Of a DNA stretch of 39,315 bases, positions 23,356 to 31,427 are shown in pieces. This stretch comes from a bacterium (lineage in GTDB: Bacteria > Vulcanimicrobiota > Xenobia > Xenobiales > JADMJV01): assembly GCA_018780265.1 (NCBI GenBank), contig JADMJV010000130.1, forward strand, positions 1 through 39,315. The letters run 5' to 3'. Both the position numbers and the translations under genes were made by a program. The notes under the pieces were generated by a model, which was not told the origin of the DNA, did not search any database, and worked only from the letters and a program-made list of their open reading frames with translations. Position 1 is the first letter of the stretch, and each line of letters starts with the position of its first letter.

Positions 23356-24258
23356 TTATGGGGTCTCCTTGGGGGTAGGCTTGGGAGACTTGGGCGGGGC
23401 TGCTGTCTTTTTGAGGAAGGTGTCGACCACCTCACTGGTCATATTGCGCCCACCCTGAAGCACATGCTGCTTGTCCAGCACCAGCGAGAGGCCCTGAGCC
23501 TGCGCGACTTCCTTGACGGAATCGTTGACCTGTTGCAGCAAGGTGGTCATCAACTGCTCTTTGTATGCCTCCAGTTGAATGGTCAGGTCGCGCCGCAGCA
23601 TTTCTTGTTCCGCCGGACTGAGCCCGACCACTTTCTTTTGGAACTCTTTCTCCAGGTCGGACTTGCGCCGATAAAGGTCGACTTCCATCTGTTGGAACAC
23701 TTTGAGCGAACGAACCACATCCTGATCGAAGTAGCCGATGGGCGACTTGCTGCTGTCCACCTCGTCGCCCAGCTTTAGCTCGTCCTTGGACTGGAAGAGC
23801 TTCTTGACGTCTTCGGTGTGGTCAGGCACGCCGTAGACCACGATGCGTTTGTCCAGCACCACCACCAGTTTATTGGCCCGTGAGACGGACAGGATCGAGG
23901 CTTCCATGCGCTCTTTGAGAGGGTTGAGCAGTTCATTCTCGCGCTTCTGGATTTTGGCCCGCGTTTCGGTCACCAGGGTCTGGTGAGCCTTGGTCCATTC
24001 GGCGGGGTTTTTGGGCAGTTGTTTCTCAACGTCGGCCTGCAGGTGCTTGGCCTCTTCTTCAAACTTTTTCTGGGCGGCCTTAAACTCGTCCAGCCCCTGC
24101 AAAACTTCCACGTCAACCGCCCCCACTGCCTTGGTGGCCGCTGGAGTTTTGGCCCCGGGTCCGCCCGACTTGGGGCAGCCGGTGATGACCACCATACTCA
24201 AACCCAACACAAGCAAAGCCGAGGCGATTCGGCGACCGTGGTGTTTAGCTAGCAACAT
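23356..24258 (-). CDS. Skp/OmpH-family lipoprotein 4, with two Skp-like units
   Basis: The gene encodes 300 residues with lipobox ITGC (Cys28). Two Skp-like units follow each other. The first ends in LVVVLDKRIVVYGVPDHTEDV near residue 155, the second in LSLVLDKQHVLQGGRNMTSEV near 280; both closing strands align with the C-terminal strands of the other three copies. The helical hairpins before each carry the usual KFEEEAKHLQADVEK-type charge pattern. It is the first Skp-like gene after bamA (21-base gap). An internal duplication is the simplest reading. Confidence 0.75.
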   Translation of the reverse strand: MLLAKHHGRRIASALLVLGLSMVVITGCPKSGGPGAKTPAATKAVGAVDVEVLQGLDEFKAAQKKFEEEAKHLQADVEKQLPKNPAEWTKAHQTLVTETRAKIQKRENELLNPLKERMEASILSVSRANKLVVVLDKRIVVYGVPDHTEDVKKLFQSKDELKLGDEVDSSKSPIGYFDQDVVRSLKVFQQMEVDLYRRKSDLEKEFQKKVVGLSPAEQEMLRRDLTIQLEAYKEQLMTTLLQQVNDSVKEVAQAQGLSLVLDKQHVLQGGRNMTSEVVDTFLKKTAAPPKSPKPTPKETP

Positions 24259-24279
24259 ATGAACGAGATGTCCTCTCTA

Positions 24280-26637
24280 TTAGAACGACTGACCGATACC
24301 GATGCTGGCCCGGCCGCCGTCTTCACTGAATGCGTAGTCTACGCGAATGACGCCCAGACCGAGCGAGGGAAATACTATCCGTAAACCCACGCCGCCGTCG
24401 AGACGAAGCTTCGAGTCGGTTTGCCCGGGGAACCAGGCGTTGCCGTAGTCAGCAAAAACGGCACCGTTGAGAAATTTGATGTTACCCAGCGGGAAACGAT
24501 ACTCAGCATTGAGTACCACAAAGTCGGTGCCCACGAAACGGTTTTGCGTGTAACCACGCAGTGTGTCGACACCGCCGGCGTAAAAAAACTCGGAGCCAGG
24601 AATCTGACTGCCAACCACTTTTCCCACCCACCCGCGCAGGGCGATGGTGTGCCGGTCGGCGATCGGGTAGTAGTGGCGGATTTCAGCATTGTATTTGGTG
24701 AAATTGAAAGTGCCCCCCAGACCGGCGTAAGAAACGCCACCTGACAGATAGGTGCCCACATGCGGATTGAACAGGTCGTCGCGCGTATCGTAGATGGCGT
24801 TGAGAGCCACACCGTTGATAGCGCCTTTGCCCAGACCCAGCGGAGTGATGGTCGATGCCGAATTTTCGGTAATGTTCAGTTCGTCGTGGCGCAAGGTGAT
24901 AAAGCCGCGCAGGTCATCGGTGAAGGGATGGCCCAAGGTGGCTGACACGCCGTAGCGCTGATCGTCGTAGAAAGCGAACTGGTTTTGGTTTTGGACCACC
25001 ACGTTCTGCTGTACGCCGATCAACTGGCTGTAGTAGACCGAGACGCCAAAGGAGTCCTGATTGTCGTTGATGGCCGGGTCCAGGTAGCTGATACCGCCGC
25101 TGCGCACCTGGCCGCCGGCCTGGATCTGCACGGAGTAAGTCTTGCCCTCGCCCCACAGATTACGATCCGACAACGAGACCGAGCCGGTTACGCCCGGACG
25201 CAGAGCGCCGGTGCCGCCACCGGCGTAGCCCAGGCCGATGGTGGCCAGGCCGGACTTTTGCTCCTCGACGTCGAGCACCAAAATCACCTTGCCGGGCTCG
25301 GTGCCGGGCTCGGGGTTGATTTCGACTTTCTTGAAATAGCCCAGATTTTGTAGGCGCTCCAGGTCCTTTTGAATGCGCCGTTTTTGCATTACATCGCCGG
25401 CCTTGGACCGCATATTTTTGATGACGGTATCGGTGGTGGTGCGACTGTTGCCCTCCACGCGAACCTCCTGGAGCACCGCCTCCTGCACTTTAAAGGTAAC
25501 TACGCCCTTTTCCGGGTCGATACTGGGGCGGATGGTGTCCAGGATGTAGTCGTTGTCTTCGTACAGCTTGGAGATAGCCGAACCGTCGACCTCAGCGGTT
25601 TTGCGATTGAACAGGTCACCCGGCTTGAGGCGCACCAAGGCCTGAACCTTTTCGATGGGAAAAACAGACACGCCCTCCACCACGATCTGGTTAATTTTCA
25701 TGCCGTCTTTAATTTTTAAGGAGAGAACGCCTTTTTCAAAGGTCAGATCTTCCACGTGATTGTTGAGCAGGTAGCCCAACTCTTCGTTGTAATACTGATT
25801 GACGGCCTCAATGTCCGAGCGCAGAAAGCGCGTATTGAGGATTTTTCCAGGCTTGGTTTCCATCAGTGAGACCACTTTGTCGGTGCCCACCACGCTGGTG
25901 CCGGTCACCTTGACTTCGTTGACGATGGGGTTCTCCAGCACACGAAACACCAGACGCAAACCGCCGGGGGCCACTCGATAGTCGAGGCGCACGTCGCTGA
26001 AGTAGCCCAGGTCGAAGATGGCCTGGGCGTCGCGCTTCAGGCGCGGTTCCAGCAGCGGGTCGCCGATGCGGGTGGAAACCACCTGCAGCACCTCATCGGT
26101 GGGGACATGGGTGTTCCCCTCGATTTCGATGTTGACGATGCGCGGCTGATTTTGGTCCGGCCCGGGAGTGGTGGGGGTTTCCGTTCCTGGCCGAGGTTGC
26201 TCGGGTTGAGCCGGCTGCTCGGGTTGGGCAGGGGCGTCAGACTTGGGCGCTTCGGGTGCGCGCTTGGGAGCCTCAGGGCCGGGTTGCGGCTGAGCCGGCG
26301 GTTCGGCCGCTTTGGGCGCATCCGTCTTGGGCTCGGTCGGTGGTTCGGCAGCGGGCGGTTCGTCGGCCCTGGCCACCTGCAACAACTGAAGGTTATCACC
26401 CTGGCGGCGATACTGGATCACCACCTGGTCGCCAGCTTCCACCTCGCATGGTTGACCCTGAGGCCGGGCAAAGCGATAGCTCTGGCCGTCCTTTTCGACG
26501 ACCAGATGTTGGGCTTCGACCGATACAAGCCTGCCCTGCTGTTGGCTCACCTCGGAGCTTTCCGCCCAGGTGGGCGAAGCCATCACCAACGAACTACAGA
26601 CTGCTACGGCAAATTTGCGCCAACGCGGTTTTTTCAC
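24280..26637 (-). CDS. bamA: BamA (Omp85) outer-membrane protein assembly factor with extra N-terminal domain
   Basis: BamA inserts beta-barrel proteins into the outer membrane. From GTG 26637 it is 785 residues: signal peptide (KKPRWRKFAVAVCSSLVMASPTWA), a small beta domain of about 65 residues, a Pro/Ala/Glu-rich linker of about 75 residues, four POTRA-like repeats beginning at IVNIEIEGNTHV, IVNEVKVTGTSVV, INQIVVEGVSVF and LQEVRVEGNSRT, then the barrel with the LRGY loop motif and a C-terminal aromatic end (IGIGQSF). E. coli BamA has five POTRA domains and no such N-terminal domain or linker. The GTG is fixed by GGGAGG five bases upstream and by the signal peptide it creates; ATG 26685 would bury the signal behind 16 extra residues. 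Confidence 0.9.
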   Translation of the reverse strand: MKKPRWRKFAVAVCSSLVMASPTWAESSEVSQQQGRLVSVEAQHLVVEKDGQSYRFARPQGQPCEVEAGDQVVIQYRRQGDNLQLLQVARADEPPAAEPPTEPKTDAPKAAEPPAQPQPGPEAPKRAPEAPKSDAPAQPEQPAQPEQPRPGTETPTTPGPDQNQPRIVNIEIEGNTHVPTDEVLQVVSTRIGDPLLEPRLKRDAQAIFDLGYFSDVRLDYRVAPGGLRLVFRVLENPIVNEVKVTGTSVVGTDKVVSLMETKPGKILNTRFLRSDIEAVNQYYNEELGYLLNNHVEDLTFEKGVLSLKIKDGMKINQIVVEGVSVFPIEKVQALVRLKPGDLFNRKTAEVDGSAISKLYEDNDYILDTIRPSIDPEKGVVTFKVQEAVLQEVRVEGNSRTTTDTVIKNMRSKAGDVMQKRRIQKDLERLQNLGYFKKVEINPEPGTEPGKVILVLDVEEQKSGLATIGLGYAGGGTGALRPGVTGSVSLSDRNLWGEGKTYSVQIQAGGQVRSGGISYLDPAINDNQDSFGVSVYYSQLIGVQQNVVVQNQNQFAFYDDQRYGVSATLGHPFTDDLRGFITLRHDELNITENSASTITPLGLGKGAINGVALNAIYDTRDDLFNPHVGTYLSGGVSYAGLGGTFNFTKYNAEIRHYYPIADRHTIALRGWVGKVVGSQIPGSEFFYAGGVDTLRGYTQNRFVGTDFVVLNAEYRFPLGNIKFLNGAVFADYGNAWFPGQTDSKLRLDGGVGLRIVFPSLGLGVIRVDYAFSEDGGRASIGIGQSF

Positions 26638-26642
26638 GCTAT

Positions 26643-26648
26643 CCTCCC
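26643..26648 (-). promoter_or_regulatory. Shine-Dalgarno that fixes the bamA GTG start
   Basis: GGGAGG on the minus strand lies five bases before GTG 26637. The alternative starts at ATG 26685 and GTG 26745 have no such site, so translation should begin at the GTG that directly opens the signal peptide. Confidence 0.7.
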
Positions 26649-26875
26649 GCGGTCCCTTACTTACTTCTTCTTGATCGGCGCTCATCGAGGGGATCTTACT
26701 GGTCTCCAGAAGACGTCTCGATGGGCTCTCGCTGCAATACTTCACCGCTTCGAGGGCCGACCATTTGACAATATTGAAAAATACTCATTTTTTTGCCGAA
26801 AAGAATTCTACTTCTCGCAAGTTCGACCCCTTTGTTTCGAAAACGAAAGTTCCTGGCGAACGAATTTTCGAGTTC
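26649..26875. other. Divergent intergenic region, bamA / propeller gene
   Basis: These 227 bases include an AT-rich patch (about 26763-26820) unlike the GC-rich surroundings. It contains a perfect TTGACA (26765-26770) on the plus strand, but no acceptable -10 follows at 15-19 bases. I see no terminator and no small gene; promoters for both genes must lie here but I cannot place them. Confidence 0.4.
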
Positions 26876-27898
26876 ATGGTCGGCTTCTGGCTACTGTGTA
26901 CCCCAATTGCGAACGCTCAACCGTGGACACGTTGGAAAGTTCCCGTGACTTTAGGGCCAGATGGTTGGCAAGTCAACCTCTCCCAGGGAATTGTGCTGCT
27001 CAGTTCGCCACATTCTAACTGGCTGTATGCTTACTCGTCGGGGGGTGGGCTGCTGTGGAAGCGCTCATTGAGCTGGCCTTTGACTCAGGAGCCGCCTATG
27101 CAGGACGGCCTCTTGCTGCTGCAGCAGAAAGGGCAGCCGGCCGTTCTTCTACAGCCCGAGACAGGCGAGTTCCGTCAGCGTCTGGATCGACAATTTTCGG
27201 GCTGGGCGGTGGTTCGCGATGCCAACTCGTGGTTGCGGCTGGGAGCAGACGGGCAGTTATCCTTGGGTTCCCCCGATTGGACGCAGTGGCAACCCAAGGT
27301 TCAACTTCGCCTCGACCATGGGGATCAATGGCTGGGCCCACCGGTGCTCAGCGGTTCGGCCGTCTACGTGGCCAGCGCTCGAGGTCAGATGCAGCGAGTC
27401 GATTTAAACACCTGGAAGTCACGCAGATTGCCCCCCGTGAAACACCCGTTGCTGTCCCCTCAAGCACACCCCAATGGGGTGATGGAGGTGAGTGCCGATG
27501 GGCTGCTCACGCTGATTCGCGAGGGATCAAGTTGGGTCCAACGTTTCCCGGGCCAGGGCAACTGCTACAGCCGCGAGGGTGAAATTTTGGCCCGACCTTG
27601 CGTGGATGATGTTGGGAACATCTATCTGGCTACCCGACCCGCTTTGATGAGTTGGGACGTGAATGGAAAGCTGCGCTGGAGCAAGGCCCTTTCGTGCACC
27701 AGTCCGGTGCGCTGGCATCAGCAGAGCTGCTATGTGGTGGACGGTGGCCCCGCTTTGCTGCGTCTGTCCGATCAGACGGGGGCCGTCGTCGAGCGCGTTT
27801 CTCTACCGGCTCGGCCGAGCGGCCAACTGGCCATCGAAAAGCAATTGTTGGCCCTGGCCTTAGCCAATGGAGAAGTGCTGGTGCGCAGCACTCCCTAG
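26876..27898 (+). CDS. Secreted PQQ-type beta-propeller protein of unknown function
   Basis: From ATG 26876 the protein is 340 residues with a short signal peptide (MVGFWLLCTPIANAQP). The rest is made of repeated beta-propeller blades, each with a hydrophobic strand and a Trp or Leu-Trp turn: NWLYAYSSGGGLLWKRSLS, SGSAVYVASARGQMQRVDL, DDVGNIYLATRPALMSWDVNGKLRW and VDGGPALLRLSDQTGAVV. This is the pattern of PQQ-like/BamB-like repeats. BamB itself is such a propeller bound to BamA, and this gene is divergent from bamA, but no lipobox is seen, so BamB is only a possibility. The longer frame from TTG 26765 has no ribosome site. It overlaps the dipeptidase tail to tail by 39 bases. Confidence 0.65.
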   Translation: MVGFWLLCTPIANAQPWTRWKVPVTLGPDGWQVNLSQGIVLLSSPHSNWLYAYSSGGGLLWKRSLSWPLTQEPPMQDGLLLLQQKGQPAVLLQPETGEFRQRLDRQFSGWAVVRDANSWLRLGADGQLSLGSPDWTQWQPKVQLRLDHGDQWLGPPVLSGSAVYVASARGQMQRVDLNTWKSRRLPPVKHPLLSPQAHPNGVMEVSADGLLTLIREGSSWVQRFPGQGNCYSREGEILARPCVDDVGNIYLATRPALMSWDVNGKLRWSKALSCTSPVRWHQQSCYVVDGGPALLRLSDQTGAVVERVSLPARPSGQLAIEKQLLALALANGEVLVRSTP

Positions 27899-29251
27899 TG
27901 CATTCAGGAAGCGGACGCTGGTGCGAATTCCGCGCCGAAAGTTAGCCAGTTCAAATTTTTCATTGGGGCTGTGGATAGCGTCGTCGGGACTGCCGAAGCC
28001 CATCAATACGGTGGACAGGCCCAACAGGGTCTGAAATTGGCTAACAATGGGGATGGCCCCGCCGTGGCGCACCAATAGAGGGGTCTGGCCAAAGCTCTCG
28101 CGTAAGGCCTGGCCGGCCTTTTCCAGGTAGGTGGCCAGCGGACCGTAGGGATCCAGCAGGTAGGGCGGTCCGCCGTGGTCGGAGCGAAAATCGATTTTGC
28201 CGGCCCAGGTTTGGGCTTCAAACCAGCGCCGGCAGCAATCCTCGACGTGTTCTACGGTCTGGTCGGGCACCAGGCGCGCCGAAAACTTGGCCCAGGCACG
28301 TGCTGGCACGATGGTTTTGCTGCCGTCGCCTTGAAAACCGCCCCCGATTCCGTTGCAATCCAGGGTCGGTCGAAACCAGCGCCGTTCATTGGTGGTGAAG
28401 CCGACCTCGCCCACCAACTCGGAACAGCCGATGAATCCCTGATAAAACTCAGGGTCAAAGGGGACCCGGGCCAGTAACTCCTTTTCGCGATCGTCGATGG
28501 GTAGCACCCCGTCGTAGAAGCCATCGATGACCACTCGCTGGTTTTCGTCGTGCAGGCGGCTCACCAGTTGAGCCATTCTGTGGATGGCGTTGGGCGAGGT
28601 TCCGCCAAAGACTCCGCTGTGCACATCGCGGCCGGCAACTTGAAGGTGAACTTCAAAAATCACGATGCCACGCAGGCTGTAGTGCAGGGTGGGCACGCCT
28701 TTGACCGCCGTGCTGGTGTCGGAGACCAGCACCAGATCTGCTCCCAGCTGCTCTTTGTGCTGGGTCAGAAGCTTGGGCAGATTGGGGCTGCCCACTTCTT
28801 CTTCTCCCTCGATGAGCAGCTTCACTTGAATGGGCAGCGGTTTGCCGCTGGCCAGAAGCGTTTCCAAAGCGGCGCAGTGCAACCAGATCTGGCCTTTGTT
28901 GTCGCTGGCGCCTCGCCCGTAGAGTTTGTCGTCGCTGACCTGGGGCTCAAAGGGTTGATGCGTCCAGAGTTCCCGGTCTTCGGCCGGCTGCACGTCATAG
29001 TGGCCATAAATGAGTAGGACCGGCTTGTCGGCTACGGGTGGGGTCTCGATAAATAGGGAAGGGTGACCCTCGGTGGGCCAGATTTCGGAGTGCAGCCCGA
29101 GGCCGTCGGCCCACCGCGTAAACCACTCGCAGGCACGCTGCATGTCCGCTTTGTGGCCAGGGTCGGTGGACACACTGGGGATAGAAACCAGTTCGATCAA
29201 TCGGCTCAGAAATCGGCCTTCATGTTGGTCCAGGTAAGTTTCCCAGTTCAT
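27860..29251 (-). CDS. M20-family dipeptidase (carnosinase-like)
   Basis: This is a di-zinc aminoacylpeptidase of 463 residues, the usual length of the carnosinase-like M20 branch. Metal and catalytic residues are present: His84/Asp86 (YGHYDVQP), bridging Asp117 (GRGASDNKG), Glu151/Glu152 (EGEEEVGSP), the lid/dimerisation insert starting HSGVFGG near residue 215, and the C-terminal ligand region (GFGSPDDAIHSPNEKF). There is no signal peptide, so it acts on cytoplasmic dipeptides. Its ATG overlaps the stop of the PilZ gene upstream by four bases, implying co-transcription. Confidence 0.9.
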   Translation of the reverse strand: MNWETYLDQHEGRFLSRLIELVSIPSVSTDPGHKADMQRACEWFTRWADGLGLHSEIWPTEGHPSLFIETPPVADKPVLLIYGHYDVQPAEDRELWTHQPFEPQVSDDKLYGRGASDNKGQIWLHCAALETLLASGKPLPIQVKLLIEGEEEVGSPNLPKLLTQHKEQLGADLVLVSDTSTAVKGVPTLHYSLRGIVIFEVHLQVAGRDVHSGVFGGTSPNAIHRMAQLVSRLHDENQRVVIDGFYDGVLPIDDREKELLARVPFDPEFYQGFIGCSELVGEVGFTTNERRWFRPTLDCNGIGGGFQGDGSKTIVPARAWAKFSARLVPDQTVEHVEDCCRRWFEAQTWAGKIDFRSDHGGPPYLLDPYGPLATYLEKAGQALRESFGQTPLLVRHGGAIPIVSQFQTLLGLSTVLMGFGSPDDAIHSPNEKFELANFRRGIRTSVRFLNALGSAAHQHFSIG

Positions 29252-31275
29252 CGCATCACGCCCAATTCTTGTAGATATCGCTGCAGGGCCGCAATCAGGC
29301 CCGGATCGTAAAAACTGCCTTCCAGTTGGGCAATCTCGGCATAACTCTGGTCGGGACTGGTGACATAGGTGAGTCCACTGGCAAAACCATCGGCGAGGGC
29401 CAGGCAGCGAGCGGCCCAGGGGATGTCCGTTTGGCCTAACCCCTCAGGAAAGCCAAAGCCCCCCCAGGCCTCGTGGTGATAGCGAATGGTGGTGCGAACT
29501 TCGGGCGGAAATCCCAGCCGGGAGAGCAGACGGTCGCCGATCCAGGCGTGGCAGGGCATCAGTTCCAGGCTGATGGGGTCGAGGCGCAGACGATTGACCA
29601 GCAGTTCGTGGGGGCACTGAAATCCGCTCCAGTCGCCGCTTAAATCGGCAATCTCTGGTTCGCCGTGATCGATGCCATTGAGATGCAGGGCGTAGCGATC
29701 GCGCACGGGGCGCGGTTGACTGGTGACAAACAAGAGGGCCTCACCGATGTCTTTGAGCAAGGCAGCCAGGCGCAACTGGTTGAGCAGCATGGGATCGTCG
29801 ATGCCACTGTGCCTGGCAATGCCGGCTGACACTTGAGCACAGACCAGCATCTGGCGAACGGCTGCGGGACCACCACAAGCCAGCAGCGAGAGCAGTTGAA
29901 AGGCGCGTTGGCGAAGATTGCTGGAGCGACGTTCCAGGCGCTCACGGGTTTCCAGGCTCTGTTCCATCCAGCGAAATACCCCGCGCCGCGCCAGCCACCA
30001 GCGACAAAGGGCGCGTCGGTCGCAGTAGAGCAGGCCCGGTCCCACTACAAATCCTCGCTCCAGGTCGGTGTCTATGCTCCAGCGGTGCAGGGCCAGTAGG
30101 GAGGGAAAGCCCGGAAACATAGGGCCCAGGGCTCGCAAAAATTGGTGGGTGGGGCGATGGAGGTAGTCGTTGACCAGTTCTTGGCGAGGAAACCAGCCGT
30201 CCAGCGCCGCGCTCAACCAACCCCGCCGCCGTTCGCGTGGCTCGGCAGGGAGCAGGCAAAGCTGCATGCGGGCGGCTCCATCTGCGTGGAGGCGGCCGGT
30301 GGGCTGCGCTTCGGGGGGCGCGGGGGGCGGCTGAGCGGGCGTCTCCACCTTGGGCGTGACCCCTTTGGGACGGGCAGGGGGGAGTTCGGGGGCCTGCAGA
30401 TATTTGGATACGCCCTTGGGCTTGCCCCCCGGGGCTTTGGCGGGGCCACGTACGGCCGCCCCCAGGGGCTTGCCGACCGAGGCGCTTGTGGGGGCCGCCC
30501 CTCGAGCAACCGGGGCTTGGCCGGGGATCAGATCGGCCGGCCGATTGCGGCCCGCCTTGCGCACCCCCTCCAGCAGTTGCATCAACATGCGACGCAACAA
30601 CGCCAATCGCTTGCTGTCAGGATCGCGAAAGCGCAGCCGATAAGAGTAGCCGGAGCCTTCCAGAAGACGGCTTTCGACCACCTCGATGGCAAAGTCGACC
30701 GAGGCATTTTGGCCGGGAATCCCAAAACTCAGCCGGGGAGACTCACCGGGGCTCCAGGGTTGGGGCGAGTAGACACGGGCGCCCCCCAAACCCAGATCGA
30801 GCACAAAAACGCTGTGGGGTGGATTGAGCTTGTCTAAGAGTAAGGCGGGGATGGTCGCTTCGATGCGACGATCGCGGCGCTCCTTATTGCGATGGTGACG
30901 TTCGCGTAGCAGCATTTGGACCCAACTGGCTGCCAGCACTTCGGGCTTGTCGTCATAGCGGCAGCCCACGTGGTACCCGCCTTCGCAGGCGCGACTCCAG
31001 GCTACCCGGCAACCCAGACTGGGCGAACCTTCCACTCCCGAGTCGGGCATGACCTCAACCATGAGCTTACGATTTTTGGAGAGCTTGATGGGAATTTGTA
31101 GACGCAGCCCGTTAGGACCGAAATCGCGCACCTGGGCCGCCTGCTTGCTGTGGTCAAGATCAATAACCACGGGCAGATCCAGCGCCAAACGAGGTTGATG
31201 ACGGCGGTTTCGGAGCAGATCTTCGCTGCCAAAAAGCAGGCTGCGAAATTGCGAGAAAAATTCACCTAAGGCCAT
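29248..31275 (-). CDS. PilZ-PilZ-degenerate HD-GYP protein
   Basis: From ATG 31275 the protein is 675 residues. Residues about 18-130 form a first PilZ-like domain (RRHQPRLALDLPVVI with the RxxxR motif, then DFGPNGLRL). About 135-250 form a second (RRDRRIEATIPALLL, then DLGLGGARVYS). A linker of about 90 residues rich in Pro, Ala and Lys follows. The C-terminal third is HD-GYP-like: near 508 LLKDIGE replaces the family's HD, while near 600 YHHEAWGGFGFPEGLGQTDIPWAARCLALAD keeps the HHE and GYP-type region. PilZ binds c-di-GMP; the HD half is probably not a normal phosphodiesterase. Its gene faces pilB, so a role in pilus or secretion control is likely but inferred. Confidence 0.75.
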   Translation of the reverse strand: MALGEFFSQFRSLLFGSEDLLRNRRHQPRLALDLPVVIDLDHSKQAAQVRDFGPNGLRLQIPIKLSKNRKLMVEVMPDSGVEGSPSLGCRVAWSRACEGGYHVGCRYDDKPEVLAASWVQMLLRERHHRNKERRDRRIEATIPALLLDKLNPPHSVFVLDLGLGGARVYSPQPWSPGESPRLSFGIPGQNASVDFAIEVVESRLLEGSGYSYRLRFRDPDSKRLALLRRMLMQLLEGVRKAGRNRPADLIPGQAPVARGAAPTSASVGKPLGAAVRGPAKAPGGKPKGVSKYLQAPELPPARPKGVTPKVETPAQPPPAPPEAQPTGRLHADGAARMQLCLLPAEPRERRRGWLSAALDGWFPRQELVNDYLHRPTHQFLRALGPMFPGFPSLLALHRWSIDTDLERGFVVGPGLLYCDRRALCRWWLARRGVFRWMEQSLETRERLERRSSNLRQRAFQLLSLLACGGPAAVRQMLVCAQVSAGIARHSGIDDPMLLNQLRLAALLKDIGEALLFVTSQPRPVRDRYALHLNGIDHGEPEIADLSGDWSGFQCPHELLVNRLRLDPISLELMPCHAWIGDRLLSRLGFPPEVRTTIRYHHEAWGGFGFPEGLGQTDIPWAARCLALADGFASGLTYVTSPDQSYAEIAQLEGSFYDPGLIAALQRYLQELGVMR

Positions 31276-31354
31276 GTAGCAGGACCTTCTTGATTCCCCC
31301 GTTAATCTTCCTTTGGGACATGCGCTTTCTCCGCGGCAGGAGGTTTGCGCGGTC

Positions 31355-31392
31355 TTGCCCAAATACCCTGTGACAGTTAAACTGTCACAGGG
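31355..31392 (+). promoter_or_regulatory. Predicted pilB promoter overlapped by a perfect 27-base palindrome
   Basis: TTGCCC (31355-31360) and TAAACT (31378-31383) are 17 bases apart and would start transcription near 31390, 38 bases before the pilB TTG. A perfect palindrome with 13-base arms (CCCTGTGACAGTT) and one central base spans 31366-31392, covering the spacer, the -10 and the start point. Position in a divergent 5' region rules out a terminator. Most likely it binds a dimeric repressor; the TGTGA/TCACA ends are 11 apart, not the 6 of a CRP site. Confidence 0.6.
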
Positions 31393-31414
31393 AGTCCAGC
31401 ACATCGAAACTCGT

Positions 31415-31419
31415 GGAGG
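31415..31419 (+). promoter_or_regulatory. Shine-Dalgarno for the pilB TTG start
   Basis: GGAGG lies eight bases before TTG 31428. The upstream in-frame GTG at 31413 overlaps this site and has none of its own, so TTG is the better start. Confidence 0.65.
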
Positions 31420-31427
31420 CAACCAAT

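Noticed and set aside
26765..26875. TTG start at 26765 for the propeller gene, and a promoter from the TTGACA there
   Set aside because: The TTG is part of a TTGACA sequence with no ribosome site, and no acceptable -10 box lies 15-19 bases on. The ATG at 26876 gives a proper signal peptide.
31366..31392. CRP/FNR site or terminator
   Set aside because: The TGTGA and TCACA ends are 11 apart rather than 6, and the element lies in a divergent 5' region without a T tract.
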